64,000 nt of DNA, from NCBI GenBank assembly GCA_004380135.1, contig QXCR01000030.1, positions 124,001 to 188,000 of the forward strand, written 5' to 3'. This document shows, in pieces, positions 53,232 through 63,305 of the stretch; the first letter of the stretch is position 1; the number at the start of each line of letters is the position of its first letter. The position numbers were made by a program, and so were the translations under genes. This DNA comes from Stemphylium vesicarium. Lineage: Eukaryota; Ascomycota; Dothideomycetes; Pleosporales; Pleosporaceae. The notes beneath the pieces were generated by a model that worked only from the letters and a program-made list of their open reading frames with translations, was not told the origin of the DNA and ran no database searches.

Positions 53232-54326
53232 ATGAGCGAGCTCCTCACAACCAAGCGTAACAGACTTGGAAATTTCAATAACACGGGCAATACGATGCGC
53301 TTCTATCGCTTTCACCCGCTAGCCCACCTTTTTCCTTGGACATATTACCACACTTCGAGATGTAACCTCCCACACCGGCTCACCATCGCACTCACGACAA
53401 AGCGCAACTCAACTATGCTAGCTATCAAGACGCTCAACCATGTCCTACCTACCGTGCCACCTGGGATCTCTCCGGACGTTCAGGCTAGAATCAACGCATT
53501 GTTCGGCGAAACAGAATCACGCGACGCTTCTTCACCTCTGCTCGATGCGCAGACTGGCTCGCCGAATGTGGGGGATGGAGATGAAAACCCGGAGTCAGGG
53601 AACGATAAACTCCCGTTCACAAATGGCGATGACGAACACAACGAACCGGTTTTGTCTAAAGGTGAATCGAAGCCGCAGCTTCAGACAGCGAAGGATGCCG
53701 GAAAGCCCGAACACATCGAACCCAAAAGGCAACGGAAACGTCGCACACGCAGTACAAAATCAACCCCTTCGCGTCCAAAGTTTATCGCACGTTACGCCTA
53801 CCCTTCCGAATCTCGCGCATCACTACCATCATCACCGACGCTATCTCAACCCCGATCCGCGCCCACGAGTACACCCGAGACACCAAGCCCGCTATCTCAC
53901 CTACCCGAAGCTCGCAGTCTCTTCTCCATGATCTCAGAAGCCATTCACTGCCTATCGAGGTACATAACACTCTACCTCCCTTTTGCTTTCTCCTTCCGCC
54001 TTCCCTTTCTCATCTCGGAACCCGTGATAATCGAGTGCTCGGACGCGGATATCGAGCTCAAGACCCGAGTGCACGCCAAAGCGCAAAGGTCACAGCTTCT
54101 TTGCGAAACAGCGCATGAGAAAGTGATTAGGGTAATCGGTTTCATGGCGAGTAGTGAGGACGACAAGAATGAGTGTGCAGATCTGGGTGATGAGATGATT
54201 AAGCCGTTGGAGATTAAGGCAAGACCTAAGCGGCTGAGACAGATTTTGAAGGAGGAGGGGCGATACGTTGCGGAAGAGTTGTACGGGAAGGAGATTGGGG
54301 CTGCGCTGAGGAGGTTGAGGGAGTAG
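53232..54326 (+). CDS. Hypothetical basic protein
   Basis: A single-exon frame, about 364 residues from the ATG at 53232 (CCACGATGAGCGAG); a shorter start at MLAIKTLNH (about 53415) is possible. A middle region is acidic and then strongly basic (PKRQRKRRTRSTKSTPSRPK). A conserved-looking segment RSLFSMISEAIHCLSRYITL, LPFAFSFRLPFLISEPVIIE, then HEKVIRVIGFMASSEDD and a C-terminal charged helix EGRYVAEELYGKEIGAALRR follow. The hydrophobic stretch around residues 250-275 could be a membrane segment. No family was recognised. Confidence 0.55.
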   Translation: MSELLTTKRNRLGNFNNTGNTMRFYRFHPLAHLFPWTYYHTSRCNLPHRLTIALTTKRNSTMLAIKTLNHVLPTVPPGISPDVQARINALFGETESRDASSPLLDAQTGSPNVGDGDENPESGNDKLPFTNGDDEHNEPVLSKGESKPQLQTAKDAGKPEHIEPKRQRKRRTRSTKSTPSRPKFIARYAYPSESRASLPSSPTLSQPRSAPTSTPETPSPLSHLPEARSLFSMISEAIHCLSRYITLYLPFAFSFRLPFLISEPVIIECSDADIELKTRVHAKAQRSQLLCETAHEKVIRVIGFMASSEDDKNECADLGDEMIKPLEIKARPKRLRQILKEEGRYVAEELYGKEIGAALRRLRE

Positions 54327-54629
54327 CGTGTTGACGCCTTCTCTCTAGCAGGAGTTAGGCAAGTGGCCAGGACTGTAAGATAGCCGCGATGGAGGAACTC
54401 GCTCTTGCGCAATATTTTCTGGCACTATTGTCGGAGTCTGGGAGTGTTTTCTCTTTGTCTTCCTCTTCCGTCTCTTGTTTTCCATCATCACTTGATCGCA
54501 ATTCTCTTCAGCACAACCGCCCTCCACACAGCTTTCTTACTATTCTTCCTATCAACTCACTCTCTTATCACCAAGTATTAGCAGCATCAGCTATACTCGA
54601 AAATCCCACCCCCCTCGGTATCCGGCATC
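54327..54629. other. Intergenic
   Basis: A 303-bp CT-rich promoter-like interval. Nothing else is seen. Confidence 0.4.
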
Positions 54630-55706
54630 ATGACGAGGACACGCGCACCGTATGCAGCAAACACCATCACTCGTTCAAAGGATACACTAGGCGGAACGGA
54701 AGACTATGTGTACACGCATGACACCATTGCCGCAATGCCAACCAAGCCAAGCCAAACACAAGACGTCGATTACGCAGCTCTGTACCAGGCCTTGCTAGTA
54801 GAGCAACAAGAAAGCATACCTTTTGGAACGCTCTGCCAGAAGCAGACAAAGCACCGTATCCAGAATTGGTTGAACCACGTCGAACCCTCGCGCTCGTTAC
54901 CATTCGGTAAATTCCCACACACAAGGTCGCTCACTGGTTCACTGGCGAAGAAAGAGATGCGAACATATGTGCAGTCTAGTCCTGTTCAAAGAAACTACGA
55001 ACTGGAATTTTCCGAGCAGAGAGGTGGTTATTACATCGAGACGCATCCAAGCAAATGTCTGTGTGGAACGATACCCACAGACACGCAAACCACGGATGTC
55101 AGCCAAGCTTGGCTTGCTAGTCGAGGGTATCGTGGTGGTGCCGGTTCTCCGCCTCCGAGTTCGATATCGGAAGGGCAGGGCGAAGATGGAAGTGAGGAAA
55201 CTGAACCGGAGGATGAAGAGGTTGCTCAGGCCGACTACGCTATCCATGCGCCCTCTACCTCGATACCCAAAAATGACACGTATGTGTCACAGCAAAGACC
55301 GGAGTTGATCAGATCAGATTCGGTACTCGCAGTCGACGAGCTGGACCGACTAACATCTCGCATGGACATCTCTAAGGATCAAATGCCGGAATTACCCATC
55401 ACGACCGTACAGCGTGCGAAGCTTCCGGACGACTCAGACCCCAATAGATCAAACGTACCCTGGAAGATGAAAGCTGCAATTGAGAAACAGGCGGAGGATG
55501 AGAGACTCAGACAGGCAGCCAGGGATATGATTGCTCGCCATTTCGCTGCTGTTGATAGGGAGAAGGCTCGTCTCCATGCTCTGCAGCTTATAGCTGCAAT
55601 CACACGTGCACGAGCTGCAGTCGTTACATCCTCGCGGACTGCAGCTCTCAGAGCGGAGTGGGGACCGTCCTTAAAGAAGGTAGGCAAAAGACGTCACACT
55701 ATATGA
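54630..55706 (+). CDS. Hypothetical protein
   Basis: A single exon of 358 residues. The N-terminal region includes VDYAALYQALLVEQQESIPF, TKHRIQNWLNHVEPSRS and NYELEFSEQRGGYYIETHPS with a CLCG; the middle is acidic and disordered; and the C-terminal 90 residues form a long charged helix (KQAEDERLRQAARDMIARHF, DREKARLHALQLIAAITRAR) likely to be a coiled coil. Together with the next gene it sits in a run of plus-strand hypotheticals. I recognise no family. Confidence 0.55.
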   Translation: MTRTRAPYAANTITRSKDTLGGTEDYVYTHDTIAAMPTKPSQTQDVDYAALYQALLVEQQESIPFGTLCQKQTKHRIQNWLNHVEPSRSLPFGKFPHTRSLTGSLAKKEMRTYVQSSPVQRNYELEFSEQRGGYYIETHPSKCLCGTIPTDTQTTDVSQAWLASRGYRGGAGSPPPSSISEGQGEDGSEETEPEDEEVAQADYAIHAPSTSIPKNDTYVSQQRPELIRSDSVLAVDELDRLTSRMDISKDQMPELPITTVQRAKLPDDSDPNRSNVPWKMKAAIEKQAEDERLRQAARDMIARHFAAVDREKARLHALQLIAAITRARAAVVTSSRTAALRAEWGPSLKKVGKRRHTI

Positions 55707-55930
55707 GAGAGCGCGCATGCACTGATATGAATCGAACCTTCTTACCGTTTGTCTGCTGTTTGTAACAGTGATTGTGATGCTGTCAGAGGGCCGCTGGCAC
55801 GAGTGAATGGAAAGAATTTTCGCATTCACTGTGTGCACTCATATCAGACAAAGAGCCCCTCGTTCTTTCTTCAACACCGCGAATTGTACCTTCTGCAACT
55901 CCATTGCTCCATACTCGATCGAAAAGTGCG

Positions 55931-56532
55931 ATGGCCGAACACGGCTTTGTCGCGACACACCATTTCCACGACATCGACGCTTGCGAACTCGAAAGACAAT
56001 ACCGACTGATCCGCGATCTTCTGGATGGCTGCTTCATCACACCAGAAATCAAGCGTCGAATGTTTCGCATGCGCGAGATAGCTTCCGAAGCGCTGGCTCG
56101 GTTGCGTAGCTTTGTACCTGCGCCAGTGAAGCCAAACGCGTTCCCACAAGCGATGCGAGATGCGCCGAACTTGATCGATGACGAGCACTGGGAAAAGATA
56201 CGCGAGGAATTATGGAACCAAGGTATGTCGTGACAACAACGTAGAAGCGGTAGGGATATTGATTGGGAGAAGGCAGAGTATTACCTTGCGATTACATGTT
56301 TGGTGGTAGGGACCGGTTGGCCGAATCCTTCGCTAGCGACGAGACGATCAGGCCTGCGCGGAGGCTGCGCAGCGGTTCGCAGACATCCGAACAGGCAAAC
56401 AAAGAGCCGCTACGATCAGATTCCGAACAAGAAAGAATCGATGCGCAGGGTCACGGCGACATAATTTCGCAGCTGCTGTTTGACTTTGGAAAGGCTGTTC
56501 GGACGGTGACGGGCAAAGCCCTCTTATCTTGA
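55931..56532 (+). CDS. Hypothetical small protein, two exons
   Basis: Exon 1 (55931-56222) encodes HHFHDIDACELERQYRLIRD, GCFITPEIKRRMFRMREIAS and APNLIDDEHWEKIREELWNQ, an acidic/aromatic helical protein, and ends at a GTATGT donor. Exon 2 is in the frame that ends at 56532 (RLAESFASDETIRPARRL, QSQ-type region, then DIISQLLFDFGKAVRTVTGK). The acceptor is uncertain; one giving frame continuity lies about 56278 (CAGAG), making an intron of about 56 bp and a protein of about 181 residues. No family was recognised. Confidence 0.5.
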
Positions 56533-56833
56533 CAAGGAAGCCTAGACGCGCCCACCGGGGGAGGAGCTGTGTCGTTGAATATGAGTGGTGAAGCCAGCCC
56601 CAATGGCTGATGTGAAAGTGCTTTAGCGAAGCAAGGGCGGCGGCACGGAGCATAGATTCACCTTGACCGGTAAGCAGCTTATTGTACTCAGCCGCATACC
56701 GGCATTGAGAACATGGTATATATGAAGAGACATAGAAGAAAGCTATTCAGTGAACCAACTTCCGAAGAGCAGCAACGACGCGCCCCGCGTTTCTTGGCGG
56801 ACTCCACATCTCCGGTATTACAGATAGCACGTC

Positions 56834-58943
56834 ATGGCTTCTTCACCAACAACTCCACCTGACCTTCCTCTAACGAGTAAGTAGTCGCAGGCCTTTGTAT
56901 ACCACTGACTGACCCTGATGTATAGAAGAGTGCAGCTCTCAAGATATCCCAATAAAGAAGCGAGCACAGCGTCGACGAGGCAAGCGCGATGGCCCGCTCC
57001 AGTTCCAGTTCCTCACGGCGACAGACCTGTCACAATTCAAAAGCGATGATTCGAAACGAAGTGTGCGATCTCAGGCGATGATCTATCACAGGAACAAGCC
57101 GGGCCGAGGAAAAAGCCTGCCTCAGGTGCGAACCGGGAAGCCATCCGTTAGGAAAGGGCCGATTGCGTCTGTCATTGTAAACGGGATGCTTGACAAGCAA
57201 AACAGACATACTACCCCAGCAAATGAGGTCGATTATCTGGGACAGCAACGAGGTGGCACAGTTCCTGCGCCAAATGCACTGTGGGATGTCAACAGGAGCA
57301 CTCGTCGGACCACTGCTGCCGCCGATCCTCGCTATGCGCCCCAGACCAGCCAACCACTCCACGATACGCACGTTGAGAAGGTAATGCACCGAGCTACAAG
57401 CGATACTGTTGACGATGAGTCTAGCGAAATTCCAGGACAGCGCATGTTGCGCATGTTTCTCGCAAGAATAGCGACCTTCAGCCAAATTGGCAACGGGGTT
57501 GATCATTTCGTTGTACTTTCGCAGTTCAAGAATCCTGAGCTCGACTCACTCTACTTACAGCGTACCTGTAGATGTACACATGACCCTCTGTTATGTGTAT
57601 AATGTTCACAAATGATTGGGACTAACTCGATCAGGCGTACGTGAATTCAACACTGGATTATGGCATGTCAAGTGGCTTCCTATCATGCTGTCTCACCCGC
57701 ATATATTTCTCAGTTCGATGGTCTGGGCTTCTAACTGGCTAGACATGCTCTCGAAGAGCTCAGCTGATAGTAAGAAAACTGTCTTACTCAAGAATGAGAT
57801 CATCGCTATGATCAATGAACGCCTGCACGTTCCAAGCACCAGGTTGTCAGACTCCACACTCATCGTAATAATACATCTACTTGTGGGCGAGATGCCGGGA
57901 TCAAACGAAAGAACAATACGAGCCCACGAGCATGGAGTGGCTAAGCTCATCTCCCAACGTGGAGGATTGTATGGTCTGGGCAACGTTGAGTTGGCAGAGA
58001 CGTGTGCGGGGTGAGCATTGCTTAATGTCAAAATATTCCTAAGCTGACAGCTGATTCCAGGTGCTGCTATCATGCGGATCTAATTTGCGAGGCAAAGCCT
58101 CTGTCAGTCTTCACCACTTGGGAGCCAGCAGAATACGCACTAGGCGACGAAGACATTGCGATTCCGGAGTCGCCCTTGTTCTGCCCTAGGGCAGACTTTC
58201 AGACTATCGCTAAGGACTCGCAATGTCTACTTCCGACCTACGAACTACTCAGAGATATGCGAGACTTGACGGATATTTTCATTTCGAACCAAACGGGATC
58301 CGATATCACTCGCGATATGAAACAAGTGGATGGGGCTTACAACGATAGCGATAACGTTGACTACGATGTCAAGGTCTCGAAAATACGCGAGCGCTTGACC
58401 AAGCTCCCTTCAGCCTACATTCCGGGTTTTCCTATCTCCAACAACTGGATGTACGAAGCTTGCCGGATCGCGTCTTTGATTTACGCGGCTTCCATTATAC
58501 AGCGCTTGCCTTTTTCTGTCACTGCGGATCCACGTTACAACCCCCTTGTGGCTGGATTAGAGGTCTCAAGTTACTCAGATGCGGGTTTACGTCCATATAC
58601 CACTTGCCTCAGCGACGCATTGTACGCAGTGTTGGAAAGGACTGATATTTCCAACGCCTGGGGTAATATGACTGGCGTCTTGTATTGGGTGAGCACTGTT
58701 GGTGCTGTGGCCGCTCGCTCACCCACTACAACCCACAGAACGCAGCAACCTAAACTCTGCGACGAGATCCGTGCAGTGTGGGTACGTCGATGCCTTACCA
58801 TATTCTCAATTCGTTCGGCGACTAAAATAGTCTTCGATCACCCAAAACCCCTCCTCATAGCCCAAAAGAAGCTTCTCAAAGTACAAGAGCTTATTCGTAG
58901 TTACGGCGAAGATCATAATGCTGTGGGAATGCGCCGCTTGTAA
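56834..58943 (+). CDS. Fungal-specific transcription factor domain protein without a Zn2Cys6 cluster
   Basis: Four exons (56834-56876, 56926-57594, 57635-58010, 58061-58943) total exactly 657 codons. Donors are GTAAGT, GTGTAT and GTGAGC; acceptors TATAG, ATCAG and TCCAG; the second intron (40 bp) has an ACTAAC branch. The start is MASSPTTPPDLPLT. The N-terminus is basic (KKRAQRRRGKRD) followed by PLQFQFLTATDLSQFKSDDS and a KRSVRSQAMIYHRNKPGRGK stretch, the conserved N-terminal motif of a large fungal regulator family that lacks a zinc cluster. The rest is the helical fungal_trans_2-like domain with LWHVKWLPIMLSHPHIFLSS, VLLKNEIIAMINERLHVPST, MPGSNERTIRAHEHGVAKLI and SQRGGL. It is probably a nuclear regulator; I cannot name targets. 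Confidence 0.75.
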
Positions 58944-60374
58944 TCATGGAGTATTGGAAGACAGACCTGGACATGCCAGACAGCCATGTCAAGGCACGAG
59001 ATTACTCTTGTGTTGAGTGCGAGTCAAATGTTGCTGGCCCCAATGATACACAAAGCGGATGACAGGCTGTATACCGACAATCATCTCATCACGGCTTTCC
59101 CTATGATGTCGTTGTACGAATCAGCCATTCAGATAAAGTCTTCGAGCCTCTCATTATCAGCGAGCAGTTAGCGGCCGCCAGTTCGCTAACGCCAACGTGT
59201 GGCCTGTAAGCGACTAGACTTAGTAATTGCATCGCGACGGGCTAGTTTTCATTTAGTCAACACCTTCGCTATGTTCGATCGACCTCGACATTTTCCTCAT
59301 CTGTCAAAATTCGCGGGCGACGGGATGCGCGGATGATTTTGTCTGGTGGTATTCGCGCTCGTCACGTTCGCGCATCACCGACTTGAAGCCGCCGGACATA
59401 TCGGCTCGCGAACATCCGCCAGGTCCGAACGGGAACACTCTGTATCCCCAGTCCGCGAAGCACATGTCAATCATAGAGTGTTGATCAGCGCACCACCAGT
59501 TGCTGTCTTTGGTCACGACCCGATTGCGATGATGTTTTCTTAATGTGGATCCGCATCAACAAAGCTTGCATGGTTAGGCATTAGCTGCTCTTGCAGGGTT
59601 CTGTCTTTGACCACGGGCTTGTAGTGTCTCTGCATTGTTGTCTCATTCCGGTACTATTTACGGCCTCTTTCATGACAAAGACCCAAGAACTTGTATGTAT
59701 ACTTGGCTTGATTATGTTGGAGGAAGCCCTTTTTACGTTTTGTCCGAAAACACGATGTCTCGAATCACGATGTGCCTTGGTTCCGTCTCCGTCCGACTCT
59801 CCGCCGGTCACGATGCACCTCGCACAGGGCAGGAAAGTCTGCAGCCCCAGAAAAGCCAGAACCTGAAATGACGTGTGGGGCGCGGGAGCGTCAAGATCTG
59901 CGTTTCCCAAGTTCTTGCTCAGATCTTGTCATTGAGCTAAGCTACCAGGAACATCGAAGAAAGATTCAACGAGATGCCTTGTCTGAGACGTGCATGCATC
60001 TAGGCACGGTGACAGCGAGCTTGCTAGGTAATGTTTTTAAGCACATCTGAGACACGTGCTTGCTGTGGCTGCCATTGAAGAGCCATGGTTCTGTTCAGGC
60101 GGTGATGACTTTGTCGGCATCCCCACATGTCTGACAAATGAAGCGAACCACGAGGAGGCACGATTCGCGCTGATGGATGACTCCTGGCCTGGGATCCTTT
60201 GCGACGAGGATAGCGGCTGCCAGCTCGTCCGAGAGCGAGACCCTGGGATTAACTGCAGCTTCCCTGCATTCCGATTGGGCGACCAGACTAACTCCTGTCA
60301 GATCAGCAAGGGTCTGACGGGCGACCAACAACAGGCTGCATTTGTATAAAATCGGTACGCCCGCAGAACCAAGA
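58944..60374. other. Intergenic
   Basis: A 1.4 kb interval with several short frames on both strands (for example 59581-59910 minus, 59772-60050 plus, 60095-60511 minus), none with domains or splice partners. It may include the promoter of the next gene; nothing else is seen. Confidence 0.4.
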
Positions 60375-62309
60375 ATGCAAACGAAGAACATAATCGCAGT
60401 AACCATCGTCTCGGTTCTGTGTTCCATCGCTACAATGGCACTCGTTACCCGCTTCCTGCTGCCAAAGCACTCCAAACACACTACGACCGATGAAATATTC
60501 ACCGAGGGCAAAGCCGAACGCCAGCTTCAAGTGACACAAATATCGAGCTCCTGGAAACGATTGTTATTGCCGAAGCAGGATGCAACCAAAAGTCAATGGG
60601 TACCAAACTTGTCGGGCATCGTCAAGGCTGGAGATGAGGGTCTGTTTTCCTCCGCATTGTTTACAGGTCTCCAAGGGCATCCCGGCCAAGTCCCACTCGA
60701 CAGCCTGTATCAGGCATTCTCCAGCGAAATTCGAACTCGCCCGCTGGCTGAACGATCGTCGTACCCCGGAGACATGACGAAGTTCCTCGTTCGGACCAAG
60801 AAACCTGCGAGTAGCGTTAGCCGGTCAAAGTCGATGTCGCAGATTAAGCGGGTTGAACCCAGTCAAAAGTCACAAAGGAAGAGCTTGGACCTATCAGTGG
60901 CAGAAATGGGTTTGACAAGAAGCCTCTCTGTCAAGAAGTCAGCGTCTGCTTTGGTCTCAGTGCGCAATGGACTACAAGATGATGGTAGTCAGAAGGCTGC
61001 GCAAAAGTCATGGGTGAAGGACGGCCAGACAGCCAAGTATCACTCAGGTCAGACGAATGTGAAGGTCACGCCTGCTGAGCTCACGGCACTCGCCATCATA
61101 TTGGGTAGCGAGCCCAACAAGAACGTCGACAGGCAGCTTGCGATACCCGAGACGAGTGCATATGGCATCTCGATAGTTTCTACGCGGGCAGAAGACTCCA
61201 AACACCACATTACGCTCACACAACACAAGCGCAGCAGATCGCAACGGCACGCTCAAGGATCCAAAGTTTCACCTCTCTTCGCAAAGCATCTTGCAGCAGG
61301 CTCGCTACCCTACTCCCAGGACAAGCTTGGAGTCCACAGCATCCTCATCACTGACGAAGTGTTTGAAGCGTTACAGGCAGGTGCATCGCTGTATACCCAC
61401 CCCTATGTCGCGCGGACACCACAATCCAAGTTTGTCACGTCGCTACCCAACTCGCGCGAGCCCAGGTTCCACATCCTCGCCACTTCGACCGAAGTCCACA
61501 CATCGACGACGCTACTAGATGCCATCGCAGCATTGCCCTTCTCCAGCGGCCTGGCACCGCTAGCTTCAGCGCCGCTGATCAAGACGGTGCAATTCGTCGC
61601 ATCCGGCGGCCTCCCTCCAGCAAAGCTGCTCCAACGCCTCGAAGGTCTCGTAGACAAAGTGCACCGCCACTCCCCCCATCTCAACATCTTCGGTCCTCTT
61701 TACGAGCCACAAAACGCCGGCGTACTATACCGTGAGCGTGACCGCCTCGGCAGACTCGCCAGCGACCCAAGCACGCCCGACACGCTCGCAGACAAAACCG
61801 CGCGCATGTCGCGCTACATGACTCTACTCGAGCGCTTAATGGCGCTCGTCCCAGACCTGAAGCCACAAGACGTGCTAGAAGCCGTGCAAGAAGCCACGAA
61901 GACCGAGATCCAGCGTTCTTACGAGCGCGCCGTTGTAGCCCACACCCCTCAATCACATACCCGGAAAAGCGCAGATTTCACCACTCGTCGCCTTTCGGAC
62001 ACCCAGCCGAAGCGCCACTCTACCTCTCCAAGATCCAGCCCGCCCCGCCGATCTAATCGCTCAAGCGTCTTGTCTAATGTTACGACCCCTTCTGTTCTTT
62101 CGAATGAGGAGAGAGATCGTAATCTGGCGAAGCAGCTGGAGCAGGTACTCAAAGCGGAACTACCGCTCGACGTGGCTATGATTGCGTTTGTAGCGCGCAT
62201 GGTGCTTGTTGCATGGACGCTGAGTGTACGGGTGGTTGCGTGGGAAGATGGGGAAGAGGGATATCGGGTTCCTGATTTGGATGGCTGGGGAAAGATGGTC
62301 ATGTCGTGA
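60375..62309 (+). CDS. Hypothetical membrane-anchored protein
   Basis: About 644 residues from the ATG at 60375 (CAAGAATGCAAACG); the frame opens at 60342. An N-terminal helix (NIIAVTIVSVLCSIATMALV) is a signal anchor. Then follows a disordered Ser/Lys-rich region (SRSKSMSQIKRVEPSQKSQR), and a folded part with VKVTPAELTALAIILGSEPN, HSILITDEVFEALQAGASLY, VARTPQSKFVTSLPNSREPR, TLLDAIAALPFSSGLAPLAS, LIKTVQFVASGGLPPAKLLQ and RLEGLVDKVHRHSPHLNIFG. The C-terminal region has YMTLLERLMALVPDLKPQDV and RNLAKQLEQVLKAELPLDVA, followed by a possible second hydrophobic segment (IAFVARMVLVAWTLSVRVVA). It is probably a single-pass ER or mitochondrial protein; I recognise no named family. Confidence 0.6.
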   Translation: MQTKNIIAVTIVSVLCSIATMALVTRFLLPKHSKHTTTDEIFTEGKAERQLQVTQISSSWKRLLLPKQDATKSQWVPNLSGIVKAGDEGLFSSALFTGLQGHPGQVPLDSLYQAFSSEIRTRPLAERSSYPGDMTKFLVRTKKPASSVSRSKSMSQIKRVEPSQKSQRKSLDLSVAEMGLTRSLSVKKSASALVSVRNGLQDDGSQKAAQKSWVKDGQTAKYHSGQTNVKVTPAELTALAIILGSEPNKNVDRQLAIPETSAYGISIVSTRAEDSKHHITLTQHKRSRSQRHAQGSKVSPLFAKHLAAGSLPYSQDKLGVHSILITDEVFEALQAGASLYTHPYVARTPQSKFVTSLPNSREPRFHILATSTEVHTSTTLLDAIAALPFSSGLAPLASAPLIKTVQFVASGGLPPAKLLQRLEGLVDKVHRHSPHLNIFGPLYEPQNAGVLYRERDRLGRLASDPSTPDTLADKTARMSRYMTLLERLMALVPDLKPQDVLEAVQEATKTEIQRSYERAVVAHTPQSHTRKSADFTTRRLSDTQPKRHSTSPRSSPPRRSNRSSVLSNVTTPSVLSNEERDRNLAKQLEQVLKAELPLDVAMIAFVARMVLVAWTLSVRVVAWEDGEEGYRVPDLDGWGKMVMS

Positions 62310-62630
62310 TTTTAACCTGTACAGTTTGGGCGCATTGACGAATGGGTTATTGGGGGGAGGGGTGGTTTGGAATCACGGCGTTGGGACAGCGTTTCTTTCT
62401 CGTGTTGTTTTGCGTTTCTGCTCTATGGGCTTTGAGGATAGGGCTAAAGGCGACGTTGAGATACCATTCACAGTTTTGTTTTAATTTACTCTAGGGTACC
62501 GAGGGGAAGCGATATGATATCCTTACATTCTATTGCATGAAAAGAACAGCTTTCAAATTAACCTTTGCGTTCAAATTACCCACAGAATGAACTTCCGTGC
62601 AAATTCCATCCATCCCTTTTCCCAGCACCA

Positions 62631-62645
62631 CCCCCCCCCCCCCCC
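62631..62645. repeat. Poly-C tract
   Basis: Fifteen consecutive C on the plus strand, a homopolymer likely to vary or be misread in assemblies. Confidence 0.9.
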
Positions 62646-62794
62646 TTCGCCAGTTCCACCCCATCCCACCCCATGTGCCCCTCCCACCTACACCTTCGCC
62701 AAATCCCGATGACGTCAAGAAACCCGCAAAACAAGCGTTTTACCCGAACCCTGGTTCCCGGATCTGACCCTCCTCCTTGTTCCGCTCGGACTCC

Positions 62795-62822
62795 GCGGTC
62801 TGCGGTCTGCGATCTGCGGTCA
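62795..62822. repeat. Four-copy heptamer tandem repeat
   Basis: The units are GCGGTCT, GCGGTCT, GCGATCT and GCGGTCA. Confidence 0.85.
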
Positions 62823-63305
62823 GCAAAAAGCACAGTTCACCTAGACCATGGCGGCGGTATTTCGGTGCGAAATAAAAACATGTGTCTGGAACACGGGACT
62901 GAAGGATCGAAAGTGTGACGAAAGTGACGTGACGTGATGGATGCGATGGTTTAGGAGAGTGTGGAGCTTGGTTTTGGGGTTGTTAGTACGGCCGTATGGG
63001 AGAGAGAGAGGAGGGTGTTGATAATCTTTGGAGGGGATGTAGTAGAGTGGGGGCAGATAGGGACAGAACGTTGTGGCGCATTTGTGTAATGCTTCATTGC
63101 TATCCAATTCCTCAACTTCTATGCAAAAAAGACAAACGGGTAGAAAGATAGCTCAACCCTTCCCATGCATCTGTTCACTCATCACAATTCCTACATCCGT
63201 ACAGAGAGAACAGGAAGAAGGCCAATTTGCCCTGTTTCATGACGTCTATCATGTTCGCGGATCCCAAGACCTTTATCCCATCTATGAATAGCATTGCGCG
63301 TCCGC

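Larger units (their letters stand above)
62310..63305. other. Intergenic with simple sequences
   Basis: This is the interval between two convergent genes. It contains a 15-base C run (62631-62645) and a four-unit GCGGTCT-type heptamer array (62795-62822). The frames seen here overlap antisense and lack support. Confidence 0.5.
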
